Assembly (NCBI GenBank): GCA_026120035.1
Contig: JALRME010000007.1
Span: forward strand, 1,426,001-1,490,000
Length of the DNA: 64,000 nucleotides
Reading direction: 5' to 3'
Source: Coleophoma eucalyptorum
Taxonomy: Eukaryota; Ascomycota; Leotiomycetes; Helotiales; Dermateaceae
The notes under the pieces are model-generated. The model was not told the DNA's origin, searched no databases, and worked only from the letters and a program-made list of their open reading frames with translations. Below, one piece after another: positions 34,423 to 46,971 of the stretch. How positions within the stretch are numbered: position 1 is the stretch's first letter; every line of letters starts with the position of its first letter. Both the position numbers and the translations under genes were made by a program.

Positions 34423-36902
34423 GTTGTCTGTGCTGATGTCTTTGGCGATCTGGTGGTTGTGGATTGGAAGAAAAAAGGATCAAGGACTGGATGGGACGAG
34501 ACGAAGTGGTTCTATTGCATATTATAAACCCAGCTTCTGCCTCACTGTTTCACTGTTTCACTTCTAGTGAGCGTAGGTCTGTTTCGTTCGCCGCGCTGGG
34601 AAAGCAGATCTTGAAGTATGAGCAGGCTGAAAAGTTCTACATCGCCACCTAATAACGAGGGAAAAGGGGAACGTTATTAGGATGATCCAGAACCAAACGC
34701 GAGGAACATACCATGTACAAGTAACTACGCCTTACTAGGTGCCGAATACTACGTGAGAACTGAACAATAACAGTGGTGATAGTGTGAATCTTTACCCAAA
34801 AGAAAAGAAAGTTGTTCAATGCAATTCAGCTTCCTGTATTATTCACTAGCTATCCCTAGACAAGTTTCCAACAGTAATGAAGTACATAACCAGAGACCCC
34901 ACTTAGTCTCCAGATTTCGTTCGTAACCCAAGCAGCTTGGATGACAGGCCTTCCATTTGGGCTGCAGTCATACTGCTAATAAACGAAGAGCCTGTGGTAC
35001 CACGCATAAACGGCACCGTTACATTCCATGTCACGATTCCCCGATCCTAGTCGAGTACCTGAATACTGGAACTTGGAACAGCGAGGTTCCCGGTGACCGG
35101 ATAAAAGGTAATGAGGCGTCTGACGGAAGGTATTCCGTACGCGTGTGTATTTTCAACACGACACTCACTACCGTGCCAAGATCTGGAATATATGCACGAA
35201 GATAATCTCCCTTAGATGGGATTATGAAGAGGCCAAGTTACCAAGGATCAAGTCAGCTGCAGAAACGCAATGTGCTAGTCGCCTATACTCCGTAGTACGG
35301 CGCAGGTACAGCACCGTGATGGCTAGCGGGTCTAGCCGGGAAACAACTATATACTGACTATAGTACAGAGAGATCGACGTGAGACTGCAAAGTGAGTGGC
35401 AGGCAAATGCCAGTTTGGTGTTTTGAACTGGGTTAGAGAGAGACTATTAAGACAACTTTTGATTGAACCCTTGACCCATCATCGTTCGATGAATACATAG
35501 GGTAGATTCTTGGCACGTGAACCACGACGAGCTGATTTGTCACAGTCGTGTCGGCATCTTGACACTATGTGCAACCTGCAGGTCTATTGTCACTTGCACC
35601 ATGAGGAGGTATTCTTCGTAACTTGGAGGCGACGTCTATTCCAAGAACTACGTAATCACGGAGATCACTGCGGTGTTGGAATGCGATATAACATTGGGCC
35701 ATCAAATTCGGGGGTGCACTTATAGACGATTTATTATTGTGCAGGTTAAAGCTGCTGCTGTGCCTCTGCATGATCTTAAGCCGGGCCCCGCAGCATAAAA
35801 TGACATTCTCAAAAGTGGAAGAGAGCGGTTCTTCGCTTTGCTGTACTTGGTAAAGGATAAACCGTTATGAAATTAGACCCGCTCTGCAACTCCACATGTG
35901 CTTTTCACCATCACCCCACAAATTCTTCGGTGAGCGGCGTGGTGACTTTCTTTACCCCTCTCGCAGCTTTTCTCCTGTGCTTTTAAGGGCCCGCAATAGA
36001 GACGGATCTCGTCGCAATTATGGGTATTTGTTGCGAAGCATGTTCTCGACTTATTGGGTCCATGGAATTGGCTCACCTTACCTTACTTATACTTGCAAAT
36101 GATCTCGGCTGAAGTCACGTTCAAAGCTCACGTGCTCCGGTTTCTAGAATAAATGCAAAGCTCACGTGCTCCGGTTTCTAGAATAAATGCAGTTCTAGAG
36201 CCTGGTTTATATGCCGTACAGTAACGGTACGACATTGAACTACAACATTGTGGCACAGTACGTCAAGGCATGGTACCTGGAAACAGAACAGAAGCAGGAC
36301 ATGGATATTTAAAGACGCACTGCATGGGTCGTTTCAATCGAATCCCAAATCGGAATATTTCTCTCGCACGGATGGATCAGGGGGTAATACTGTGTACAAC
36401 CTAGCTCGGGGAACTTGAAGTTCTCCCTACTGGAACGTGTACGAGCGGATGGACTGGACTATACCTGGATGGACACACGTTGCTCCGAATACACGCGGAT
36501 CCCCGTTATCGCCAGGACCGATTCGGACCGCTCGCGGATCGATAACTAGGGTGACCTTGAAAGGATACTTCAAGACTGCACAATTGGCCGAAAGCAAATA
36601 GCAAGCCATGCTACACTATACGTTATTCCCCTACTGTCGGATCAGACCTGACATTTACTAGATGCTGTGCTAGACGTATTCACTATTCCACATTACCGAT
36701 GCTGCCGCTTAATACCGGTATGGCTCCATGCCAAGTGCACGGAGTAAGGTTCTACCTTTTTGTTTCTTTTTCCATTTTGTGCTGCAATATACTTATGAAA
36801 TCTATACAAATCTCGAGGGAAAAGGTAGCAAGCAACTTGAAATTCGTTAGTATATCAGTTCATTCGTCAACAACCAGGGAAATTCTTAAATAAATCGCCA
36901 AT
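34423..36902. other. Long interval without a supported gene, with a 34-bp tandem repeat
   Basis: About 2.5 kb. All open frames are short and show no domain. The right part is promoter space of the SDR gene and holds two tandem copies of a 34-bp unit carrying CACGTG (36122-36189). Confidence 0.5.
36122..36189. repeat. Two perfect tandem copies of a 34-bp unit with CACGTG
   Basis: Copies at 36122-36155 and 36156-36189 are identical. Each carries GCTCACGTGC, so CACGTG occurs at 36129-36134 and 36163-36168. They lie about 715 bp before the SDR start codon. Confidence 0.9.
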
Positions 36903-37877
36903 ATGGGATCTGTCGAGCAGAAGGTAGCCATTGTTACAGGCTCAACGGTTTGTCAATTCATTCTGGTTCTTCTTGCAGTTATGCTGACATCTATGACAGG
37001 GTGGTATTGGTGAATTACTCGTCAGGCATCTTCACAAGCGTGGCTACAAAGTCGCCATCACTGGTCGTAGAGCTGAACTTGGCGAGGCCGTCGCCAAAGA
37101 CTTGGACCCAACTGGAGAGACGGCTTTCTATATTGAATGTGATGTCGCGAACTATGCCTCCCAAACGAAGATGTTCCAAGCCGTCTGGAACAAATGGTCC
37201 CGCATCGATGTTCTGATCCCAAATGCTGGCAGAGTAGACATGGCCAGTATCTATAACTTCAGTCGTCGCAATGCGCCTGTCACCGAGACCCCTCCCGAGC
37301 CCGACCTCACTTGCACCGAGATTGACTGGAAGGGAGTTGTATATGGCACAGTACTTGCGACCCACTTCATGCGACACAACAAAGTTCCAGGTGGAAAGAT
37401 CATTATCACGGGTAGCATGATCGGTATTCATCCATGTGCAACATTCCCAGAGTACTGCGCTGTGAAGGCGGCCGTTGTGCAATGGGCCCGTTCTATGGCA
37501 CCGCTGCTCTTGACCAAGGAAGGCATTACTATCAATGTTGTCCTACCTGGTGCAGTTGACACGCCAGCCATGCCTGACTTCTCTGTGGCTTTCAAGCCAG
37601 AACAGTATGTATCGAACATCCTGTGGCGCATTCAAACTAACCTTCTGCTAGCTTGACACTGAAGTCATGTCTGATCTCCGCTTATGATGTTTACCTTGAC
37701 GACGAAGCTAACCAGAAGACTGGAGAAGCACTCGAGACTGCTCATGATAAGCACTTCCTCTATGAGGCACCCGAATACAAGGGAGGCGATGTGTCGGAAA
37801 GAAACACAAAGGTCTACGAGCCTTGGTTTGCGCTGATGCATGGAGAGCGAAGTGAGCTACCAGAAGCCCTCCAATGA
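36903..37877 (+). CDS. Short-chain dehydrogenase/reductase, 15-hydroxyprostaglandin-dehydrogenase-like
   Basis: Three exons: 36903-36947, 37000-37604, 37652-37877 (introns 52 and 47 nt), 291 residues. The classical SDR signature is complete: TGSTGGIG for the dinucleotide (spliced across the first intron), CDVANYASQ, NAGR, the active Ser in ITGSMIGIH and YCAVK for the Tyr/Lys pair. The C-terminal region is that of the fungal HPGD-like group. A hydroxy to keto oxidation with NAD(P) is expected; the substrate is unknown. The next gene is an NmrA-like protein in the same direction about 1 kb downstream. Confidence 0.9.
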
Positions 37878-38938
37878 TGTACTGAGATGAATACCCTACA
37901 ATATAAAGTTTTGAAAGCAATTGGATACCTGTTAAGACTAGTGGTATCTCGGAAATGTCGTCTTTGTGCCAATATTTGCGGTTACCAATAAAACTAATAG
38001 CATACGGGGTTCGGCCAGAGTTACAAAATATGGTTGGTTTTATATTTTTCTCACAACCGTGATATGAAAACATCACCACTATCCATCCATACGAAGAAAT
38101 CAGGTGTTTGGAAGAGTGGCAGTGCTTTGCGGTGCGTTATAGTTAATCACTACTCTACATGGAAAAAGCGTAGTTATTCAAGAAGTAAGCACTAAAGTCG
38201 CATTTGCGTCCCCTGGCTTGACAGGAGACCCTCTGGACCTTCGTGGACCCTGCATGTGGACTTGGTATCCGCCACGGACTCTCCAGCCAAGGCTGGAATC
38301 GACCCATCTACTGGACTATTAGTAAAGTACACCTTTGACGCCAACCTTTGACATGTGGCACAGCTACTGTAGTTTATAGGCCGAGGACGTAATATGTGGA
38401 TCGGCATTTGAAGGTTGGGAATACTGTCGTAAGAACTTTACACGAGATACGGAGGAGGCACAGCAGTTACAGTAGTTATTCACAGTGGAACGACAGGACC
38501 AAAAAGTGTCATTGCTGCTCGGCTACAGAGGGTCCACTATGAAGCGATGCGTGACCAGCGATCACTGACCATTGTGTCTCTCTCTCCCTTGTAGGAATCC
38601 GTTTCGGAACATTGTACCCGATGTCTCTTTACTGTTCAATCGACCCACGATGGGATAAAAGCAGGGATTCTGGATTATGTAGAGCTCGGCTGCCAATATA
38701 CTACATTCGTCCATACATAAATCTACCCCTCTTATCAGAGCTCAATATTGATACAGCATCGGCTCATAAAGACAATCCCTGCTGGGGTCCGGCCCACGTT
38801 TTTGCAAGGGTAATGCGCTCAGCTACTGGATGGAGCAAGCCAACTAAGAATCTCACTTCACTTTTCTGCCATCATCTGTTTTGACGTGTGAAACCATCAA
38901 CAATTTACATCATACTGTGTTGAACATTTGCTATCATA
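37878..38938. other. Intergenic, upstream of the NmrA-like gene
   Basis: About 1.06 kb with short frames only. No named motif, repeat or gene is supported. Confidence 0.45.
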
Positions 38939-40156
38939 ATGTCCAAAATTATTGCTGTTACCGGAGCCACCGGCTCCCAGGGTGGTGGTGTCGTGAATGT
39001 CATGAAGAAAACTCCCGGATGGAAGGTTAGAGCAATTACCAGAAATCCTGAGAGTGATTCTTCAAAGAAGCTTGCTGCCGAAGGTATAGAGGTTGTCCAG
39101 GCTAGCTTCGATGACGAGGCATCCTTGGTCAAGGCATTCGAGGCAAGTTATTAAGTTCTTTGGAGTAGAGAACGCAAAAGCTCTTCTCCATTTGCAAGCC
39201 ATAATGCTGATGTCTTAAAGGGTGTCAATGCTGTATTCGCAGTAACGAATTGGTGGGAGCACCTATTTTCCGGCAAGTCTCAGGACGAGGCCGGTGTCAT
39301 TGAAGAGGAACATGGCATGAAGCTTGCCCGTGCTGCAGCTCAAACATCTACACTGGAGCACTATATCTGGTCGACGACTCCAAGTGCGAAACGGGATTTC
39401 AATGGAGAGCATGTAACACCACATGTAAGTTTTGGAGAGCCTTCCATAGACGCAAGGAATTCGCAGTGGGTTGTTCTCGACCAGCTCCGGACATAAACTA
39501 GCACCACGGTCTATTTTGAACACCAGGACTGACCTATGTTTGCTTGCTATAGATGGACTACAAAGCCAACGTGGATGAGCGTATAAAGAAAGAACTTCCC
39601 GAGTTGGCTGCTAAGACGACATACCTATACTTCGGTTATTACCCACAGAACATGGCTTTCTTCCCATTCATCCGACCAATTGAATATGTGAGATGTCTAC
39701 GTACTTATGCTTGGATGATAATAAACTAACCACAAATAGCCTCAAAATGGCCAATTTATCCAGTTGATGCCTACGAAACCAGATGCCAAGGTTTTGCTGT
39801 CTGGTGATATGACAGTTAACCCCGGCATCTGGGTCCGTCAATCCATTGCCAGTGCACCGCAAAGCTTCGGCAAGTATGCCAACGTGGCTCTGGAGAAATG
39901 GACCTTCCAGCAGATGGCTGATGTGTGGACCGAGGTTACGGGCAAGAAATGTATCTTTGTCGAGTGTTCGATCGAGGCTTATACCGCGCTTTGGGGTCCT
40001 GGTGGTTATGAGCTTGGACTACAGTTCAAGTACGGTGAACTCTGCGATCCCTGGGAAGTGAAGGAGGACCACATTAGCCCCGAGGCACTGGGTATTGATG
40101 TTAACGAAGTAGTGGGATTCAGAGGAACAATTGAGGGCCTTAAGCACCTCTTCTAG
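38939..40156 (+). CDS. NmrA-like NAD(P)-binding protein
   Basis: Four exons: 38939-39142, 39221-39424, 39553-39687, 39740-40156, 319 residues. The N-terminus ITGATG-type motif reads VTGATGSQGGGV, the NmrA variant of the Rossmann dinucleotide site, followed by VRAITRNPES and VKAFEGVNAVFAVTNWWE. The C-terminal half has the NmrA substrate-domain pattern. The first intron (39143-39220, 78 nt) starts with GCAAGT rather than GT; only this boundary restores AFEGVNAVF. The second intron is long for the window (128 nt). NmrA-like proteins are either redox-sensing regulators (NmrA) or atypical-SDR reductases; which applies here cannot be told. Confidence 0.9.
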
Positions 40157-40751
40157 ATTAAAATTTAAAAAAAATTAGGCATCGTAGCTGGTGATCTGGA
40201 GTAGATCTCAATTCATTCAGCAAATCATATTGTACACAGTTCACTTTAATCGCTCTATCGCAAGGAAGCTCAGCTGTAGTCGCTCTTAATAATGCAGGGA
40301 TCTGTGTAAACCTGGGGAAGATGCTTTAAACTCTATAAAATTAACCTCCCCCTTCCCCACCTATTTTCAATCTTCATGCCAACGATGTGTCACTCGAGTC
40401 TGCTACATCGTTGAATTTAAAACTTTTATGAATAAATTCGGTGACGAGCTGAGATAAACCGAAGTCCTGCAATGTGAAGCTTGGTGCCCTGTTTGGTGCG
40501 CGACAAGCCCTTTGGTGAGACTACAGACATGTGCATAAGTGCTATCCAAAATATGGCAACTTCTCTGAGAATTTAGGAACTCAAGCAATAATCTAACAAT
40601 ATCTAGTTGCATACCTTAAAACTAGTCACCATTTAAATGAATCTGTACCTCATAGCTTGCTTTCGGCTTGTTCAAGATCGCAAAACACTCTTGTTCTTGA
40701 TTCTAAGAGCTCATGACCCCTTAGTCAGAATGAGACATAACTGATTCTAAT
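40157..40751. other. Intergenic between two converging genes
   Basis: 595 bp between the NmrA-like gene and the Zn2Cys6 regulator. No feature seen. Confidence 0.4.
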
Positions 40752-42725
40752 TTATGTAGATATCGGATATGTCTGAGTACAGCCGAGAATTCCGGCAACG
40801 ACAGATTCTGTTTGCCAATCTAGTTTATAGCTGGTTCTTTGCTTCATGACTTCTACACATCTTTTTATCGCAAAATCTTGCCCTCCCTGTTCTGCTAACT
40901 TATCTTTCAAGATAAACATGGAAGGAATTTGAATGTCAAACTGTATCAAAGGGTTAGTCGACAATAACCTTCTCGTCATCTGAAAAGTACGTACCTTGGT
41001 ATAATGCCCCGCCTGCCCAATACCCATCTCATTCGTAATGTACCGCAATCGGCCCCAAGCCCAAGTTCGTTGTGTATGGTCGATGAAGTCGGACATGGTT
41101 GTAACAAAAAGTGGCCATGTAATGAACAAGGCAAGCGCACCTTTCCCAACAAGGTCGGGGCTTCCAGCAACAGAAGAAGTGGCCGTATTGCCATTGACTC
41201 TGTGGCCGAGAAACGAAGGCACGCTGGCAAGAATATCCTCGATCATCACTTTCGTGACGCGGGATGCGCAAGTATATTCGGTGGTGATGCGATAATCTTG
41301 ATCGCCAGAACCTAACCATGCGCTGTTTCGTACGATATCAGCCGCCAACAGGATTCGACTAGCCCGCATCATATTGCAAGCAGTTGCGATTGAGATGTCT
41401 GCATATTCATCAACCCTTCCTGGATATGCTGTAGCGTTCTCCCAGTCATGAGGGAGTGTAGCATCGACCCATGCGACAGACCGAGGGCGCCACATAGCAG
41501 GGAGCACTTTGTTCCATTGATCATACTCCTCTTCCAGAGCTTTTCCTTTTTGCACGAGTCTTACAACCCTTGATATGTCCTCTGGAATCCGCTCGGCGCT
41601 TGTGAGAACCCGATCCGTCTCAGCGTGGAACTCGGCAGTCTCAAGGCTGAGTCTTGCACAAAGAGCTGGCAGGCCATCTTTCGTACCAAACTTCATCCAC
41701 CAGTCTACTCCAAGGTGAGGACTTGTCAAGGTGATCAGGCAATGGACAGTCTATCATGTATAAGCTTATAATCTAGAGGAAAGGATATACGCGGCAGCAT
41801 CTCACCATCTGAGATCGCACCATGACATGTAGTGTTCTTCCCAGCTCTGTCAGGGTTTGATTCTTCTCTCGTAGCTTGACAAGAATGTTCGCACCCTCTG
41901 CATGTGAAGACCAACCGGCATTTCTTGCACCACTACCTGTTATTACCTAATAATGTCAGTGTCTACAAAGGATGCAAGGCTATTTGCTGTACTTACCTCA
42001 AAAAGCCCAACCAAAATGACGGATGCGAGCGTGTTATCTTCCAACGCTCTCACCGGATCTCTGAGGGCACTGTTGATCATTTTAAGACCACGCGAATACT
42101 CGTTAGATGCCTTTGGTAAAAGTTCATTCATCCTCGATCGGTTGGCCAACAAAGCGTACGCAACAGCCATTGTAACTGTAGACAACATTGATTTCGGAGC
42201 TGCAATTGATTTTTCTTCCTGGACAGCAGGGAGAAGAAAGCCCATATAGTTCCGGGAATTCCCTCGACAAGGAGTGAGGATAAAATTCTGCGAAAAGCAA
42301 CAGAGTGCTTGTTCCTCGATTGTAGTCGATGAAAGCGCCGCTCTTGGCGACAGAGAAAGAGTCGTTGTTGGCGACAGAGAACTCATGTCTCTGGGAATCA
42401 GGTATCTTGAAGACGAGTCCTGATATACTGGTCGCCTGAATAATGAACTGACGAGCTCTGCATGACGAGCGTCGTCAACTCTTGCCTTCTTCGCATTCCT
42501 CCTCCTGTCACGAATTTGACGTATTTCTTCAGCATTTCGGTATCCAGAACATTCCCGGTTGGCTTTCTGACATCGCATACATACTGGCTTCGCTTCATCA
42601 CACTACCAGTAGAAGCGGTTAATGTCATTTTTTATTTCTTAATGTAAACCAGAGCTCTCTCTTACCTTGATACGTCGATTTCTGCAGGTACCGCAACCCT
42701 GTGAGGGTTTTCCAGTATTGACCAT
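40752..42725 (-). CDS. Zn2Cys6 transcription factor with fungal-specific (DUF3468-type) regulatory domain
   Basis: Five exons on the minus strand: 42666-42725, 41997-42602, 41806-41946, 40995-41750, 40752-40940 (introns 50-63 nt), 583 residues. The zinc cluster spans the first intron: CGTCRNRRIK then CDEAKPVCMRCQKANREC, six cysteines in the expected spacing. A basic linker (RDRRRNAKKAR) follows. The rest is the helical fungal regulatory domain found in many Zn2Cys6 factors of this class. The ATG used (42723-42725) puts the cluster near residue 10, as usual. Start is about 1.4 kb from the GMC oxidoreductase end; regulation of that gene or of the NmrA/SDR genes is possible but not shown. Confidence 0.9.
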
Positions 42726-44117
42726 CTTGGTTTGACATGACAGCTGCCAGTTCTTGGGGGAAGTGACGCAGTCCGTCCCTTATACCCAAAGAGAGGGGAA
42801 TAGTGGGCAACGTTTCCAGAGATTCGGATCCGTGCTTGCGAGCCACCTCTGACAACTAGCTTTGGACGGCCAGTTGATAGGTAAGAAACAAACGCCCGTT
42901 CACTCGTCGTCCTCGGGGGCCGTTAGAGCACCGAACAGTCCCAAGCCAATCAAATCCCATCGAAATCGCTATTAGATAAACAGGCCTATCCTGTGCCCAA
43001 TATGACGATGTCTGAAGTAGACTTCTTGAAACCCGTCAGAAACCAGGAATTTCGCAACGTTGCGCTTTGAAGATTGCTTGAATCGCGCAGCCACTTAGAT
43101 TAGTCATTTGCGGTCTCGTCCGATAAGAGAGCTTTTACCATCTTTGCGAGAACACAGATCGATTTCTAGTGTGTATACTATCTTTGGATGAAAGAGAAAG
43201 GATCAGCAATCCCGTACAAGGATATACTGGTGTGGGGTGATGATTGAGGTTGCGAGCCTTCGGAATGGAAAGCTTAAGTCGGAACAATCACATCGCTGAT
43301 TAAGGTTAAACGAAAACGAGAGAGGAGCTTGCTTCCGATCCCTCCCAGATCCCAGATTATTCCAGGCCCATCACGACGGATGCCAAACGTTTGGACATTT
43401 GACGTGCCATGACATATGCCATATGTAAACATAGAATCAGCAGACTGACATTGTCGATATTCTCCAAGCATAGGCTCTTTCTTACTATACTCGATTGCCT
43501 TGGTTCAAGTTTTGTGACGAGTATGCCCACGGTCTTAAGAGATTACTGGGCAGCGGTCCTATCCAGCTCGCAAGAAAGGCCAAAAGTATTTTACCTTGTG
43601 CTTCTTCACTGGTGCGCTGACTATAGATGCCATTGACTAATAGACCCTTCTAGGAGTTGTCTGATCCAATAACCGTCCCTCAAGCTGAATTTACACACTG
43701 TCGTGTTTCAGGAGACTATTCTTCTTCAACGGTACCACCAATCGGCATTATAGACTCAAACAAGGATATATACTACATATCTCGACCCACTGGTTGTCTT
43801 TGCCGTTACTTTGCCGCTGTCTGTGTACGAAGGTACGCGTCTTGTTCGTGAGAAGCTTGAACTCCCCCCCCCCCATCTCTTGAATAGCGTCAGCATGAAT
43901 TGGCGTCTTCCTAAGAAGACGTTTAAGAGCCCGAAAAGTTTCATAATCAACAATAAACTCTCATCTAAGTTCATATTTAACACCTTTGGAAGTTTCATAG
44001 ATAGCATAGACAGTGGATACTACAGCCTTTGACTACTGTCTAGCTCGGTATTTTCGACGAACAGGTCTTTTAAAGTAATGATTAATGATTGTTTAATTGG
44101 GTTGGGTCACTATTTTA
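42726..44117. other. Intergenic, promoter of the Zn2Cys6 gene, with an 11-bp C tract
   Basis: About 1.39 kb with only short frames. A run of 11 C at 43864-43874 stands out. No gene is supported. Confidence 0.5.
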
Positions 44118-46116
44118 TCATTGACATCTTCCATCCTCTTTGATCCAGTCAGCAGCCCTTTCAGCGACAGCGTATACCAACGATTGCAGATTAGCTCTTG
44201 GCATTAGGGGAAATATACTGGCATCGACAACCCTTAAGTTCTCTGTTCCATACAACTTGAATCTAGAATCCACAACACCGCCTTTTTCCCGTGGCAGCAT
44301 TGCACATGTTCCAGCAGGATGATATTCGCTTTGTAAATACTTACGAATCCACTCAGCTACATTTCTCTCGTTCAGCTCGTAATAACCTTCTTGATAAACT
44401 GTTCCGTTTCCTTGTAGATAATCGCTGAGTGGAGCGGATTTTGCAACCTCTTGAAGATGCATTGTGATCTTACTCAGGACCTCGAGATCAAACGGGTGAG
44501 AGAGGTATCTGGGGTCTATTACTGGGTAGATGGTGGGATCCGAAGACTGAATATGAACTGAACCACGCGAGTATGGATGTTCAAGCACTCCTAGCATGGT
44601 GAAGAAATTCCCGTCGAGAGTCGTCGTGAAGAGCTTTATCGTGTCATTCACATATTGTGGGCTCATACCTCCGGTAACAGTGAGCTCCTGTGTTACAGCC
44701 TCGCTATGAAAGTTTTGGCTTAGAAGTTTGTACTGCGCCGCTAATGGGTCCGAGATATTGGCAAAGTCCGTGGGTGCTGTCAAATCTCCGCATCCGATCT
44801 GGGGACATGAAAGCAGCCCAGAACTGGCGCCCGTAGTAGCAAGTATTCCTGTTCTATTTGTGACGTATTCCTCATACACTTCGTTGAAGAATGTCTCATT
44901 CTTGAGGTCATCAAGGGTAGAAACTCCAGGAATAACTTTATAGCTGTACTCTAATTAATCAGTGTTTCAAAGGTTGAAAGGATAGCTCACCCTATAGGGA
45001 CATAAATGTGGTCTTGCAGATTCTCGCCAACGTTCTCGTTATCTACAACCACGTCGATGCCATGTTCTTTCAGAAGCTTTTTGCTACCAATTCCTGAAAG
45101 TTCAAGAATCTGCGGGGAACTGATTGATCCGGCAGAAAGTATCACCTCTCTCTCAGCGTTGACAATGAAGCTTGTTCCATTGACAGAATATGATGCACCA
45201 GTCGCGAGGACATTATCTGTCTTTCCATATTCACTTTTAAATAGTATTTTCTCAACAAACGCTCCAGTGACCACTCGCAAATTACGGCGTTGCGACGCAG
45301 GTAGGTAGTATGCAGTTGCTGCATAGCTTCGCTCATGCACTTTAGGATCCATGTTGATGGTATTTGTGTAGCCACCAAGTGCCAGGCCACCTCTTGGGTC
45401 ACCGTCTACAGCGATACCAAGGTCTTCGTACGTTCTTGGCCACGCCTCATCCACAGGACCATAAATGTCAGGGAAGGTGTTGAGAATTGGGCCGCTTAGT
45501 CCATGCAGATCTTGTTTTATGTATTGAGTTTGGAGATCACTTTGCACCTGCACCGACGGAAATATGTAGGATTCAGACTTCTTGAAATATGGGTCAAGTT
45601 CGGCCCACGACCAGTTAGAATTTCCGAGTTCTCCCCAGTTATTGATGTCTTGCTGGGAAGCGTGTGTCCAAAATAGAAAGTTTATGGCGCTGGAGCCGCC
45701 AAGTTGCTTTCCTCGAGGATGCGCAACTTCTTGACCATTGGCATAAACCTGTAAATATCAACAAAGGCCGCTCGAGTAAATACTGGAGTTAACACTCACT
45801 TGTGGTGCAGTCTTGTAATTCCAATCGTATTCTGGATCTCCGTACATGATAGTGTACAAACCAGGTGAAAGTACATTTATATCATTAGAGTGGTCTTGTC
45901 CAGCCTCGAGGACAACGACCGAGACACTTGGATCTTCTGTCAGACGAGCAGCTACTGTCATACCGGCAGTTCCACCACCAATTATTCTTGGACCGCGTCA
46001 ATTTTACATTCTAGTACACCGTGGAGACCAACCTACACATAATCATATGATGCTGTCGCTTTTGCAGAAGCAAAGATGCTCTGCGACAACAACAAATTCC
46101 GAAGAAAGGACCACAT
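44118..46116 (-). CDS. GMC oxidoreductase (FAD-dependent), likely secreted
   Basis: Four exons on the minus strand: 46037-46116, 45800-45986, 44991-45748, 44118-44943 (introns 47-51 nt), 616 residues. A hydrophobic N-terminus (LRNLLLSQSIFASA) suggests a signal peptide. FAD-binding GMC motifs are visible: DYVIIGGGTAGMTVAARL, VVVLEAGQD, the first GMC signature HPRGKQLGGSSAINF, and the second around LSAGSISSPQILELSGIG. The C-terminal catalytic segment reads EYHPAGTCAM and later RVVDASIFPLMPRANLQS. The third intron ends at TACAG (44944), which alone keeps the frame. Members oxidise alcohols such as aryl alcohols, glucose or choline; substrate cannot be assigned. Confidence 0.9.
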
Positions 46117-46971
46117 AATTTCAAGTAATGAAGAAACTCGGTGGTTTTCTTCAGAGATCCTTTCATCCTTTTATATGGGTCAAACCTTGTTGTCGTTTAG
46201 TTATTGAATGCCGATGGCTTAGTAACGTGGTCCCAGCCGCACAATATACCCGGACGCATGCTTACTAGGAGAAACAGACGCTTTAGAAGGTGCAGGTCTT
46301 GACTGTAATTGGCTAGAAATGATCGGGATCAGAAAAACTGACAACCTCGAGGACTCCTGAAGACATGACTAAATCACACTTACCCTAATGCAGTAATTAA
46401 GTCTTGGAGTAATTAAAGCCGCCGGCTCGTGTATGTTTGGCCCCTGTATTAAGACCAAATAGCCGTGAGAATGTGATCTTGCAAGCAATGGAGCAGAGAC
46501 AGAGTAGTGTCAGATAATCTTTTTCCAAGGTGAAGGAGGGGCAATTGACCGAAACATCTCATTTTGATACCAGACCAATTTGAATATTCGAATTTCTAGG
46601 TCTTGAGAACAAGAGTTCTTCGAAATTAAATTGGTACTACATGAACTCTTTTCCGGTTATTTTCTGCTTGTCTGCACGTTCGTTTCTACTATTTTTCTTT
46701 TCTTTTGAAGCTTCATTTTGGGGTTTCCCAGCTGCATCCAATATTATCAGTTCACGCTTGAAAGTCATTTGTCAAACAGTGTCTCTGACGGATGATATTA
46801 CTGTGATAATACTAGTAGCTGACAGATCATTTCAATGTAGTGATATTTTCATGATCATAAAAGTCGTATTGCCACTAGGATAAAGACGCAATCTGTGCTA
46901 GTCTGGGTTAGGGCTGTATACAACCATGAAAGACATAAAGATGCAATCCTTAAACACATTTGCTTCACCTC
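46117..46971. other. Intergenic, GMC oxidoreductase promoter side
   Basis: 855 bp. Short frames only; no repeat or named motif found. Confidence 0.4.

Noticed and set aside
44944..44990. Apparent frameshift in the GMC oxidoreductase after IYVPIG
   Set aside because: With the acceptor at TACAG (not the earlier TTAG) the frame continues cleanly, so the gene is intact.
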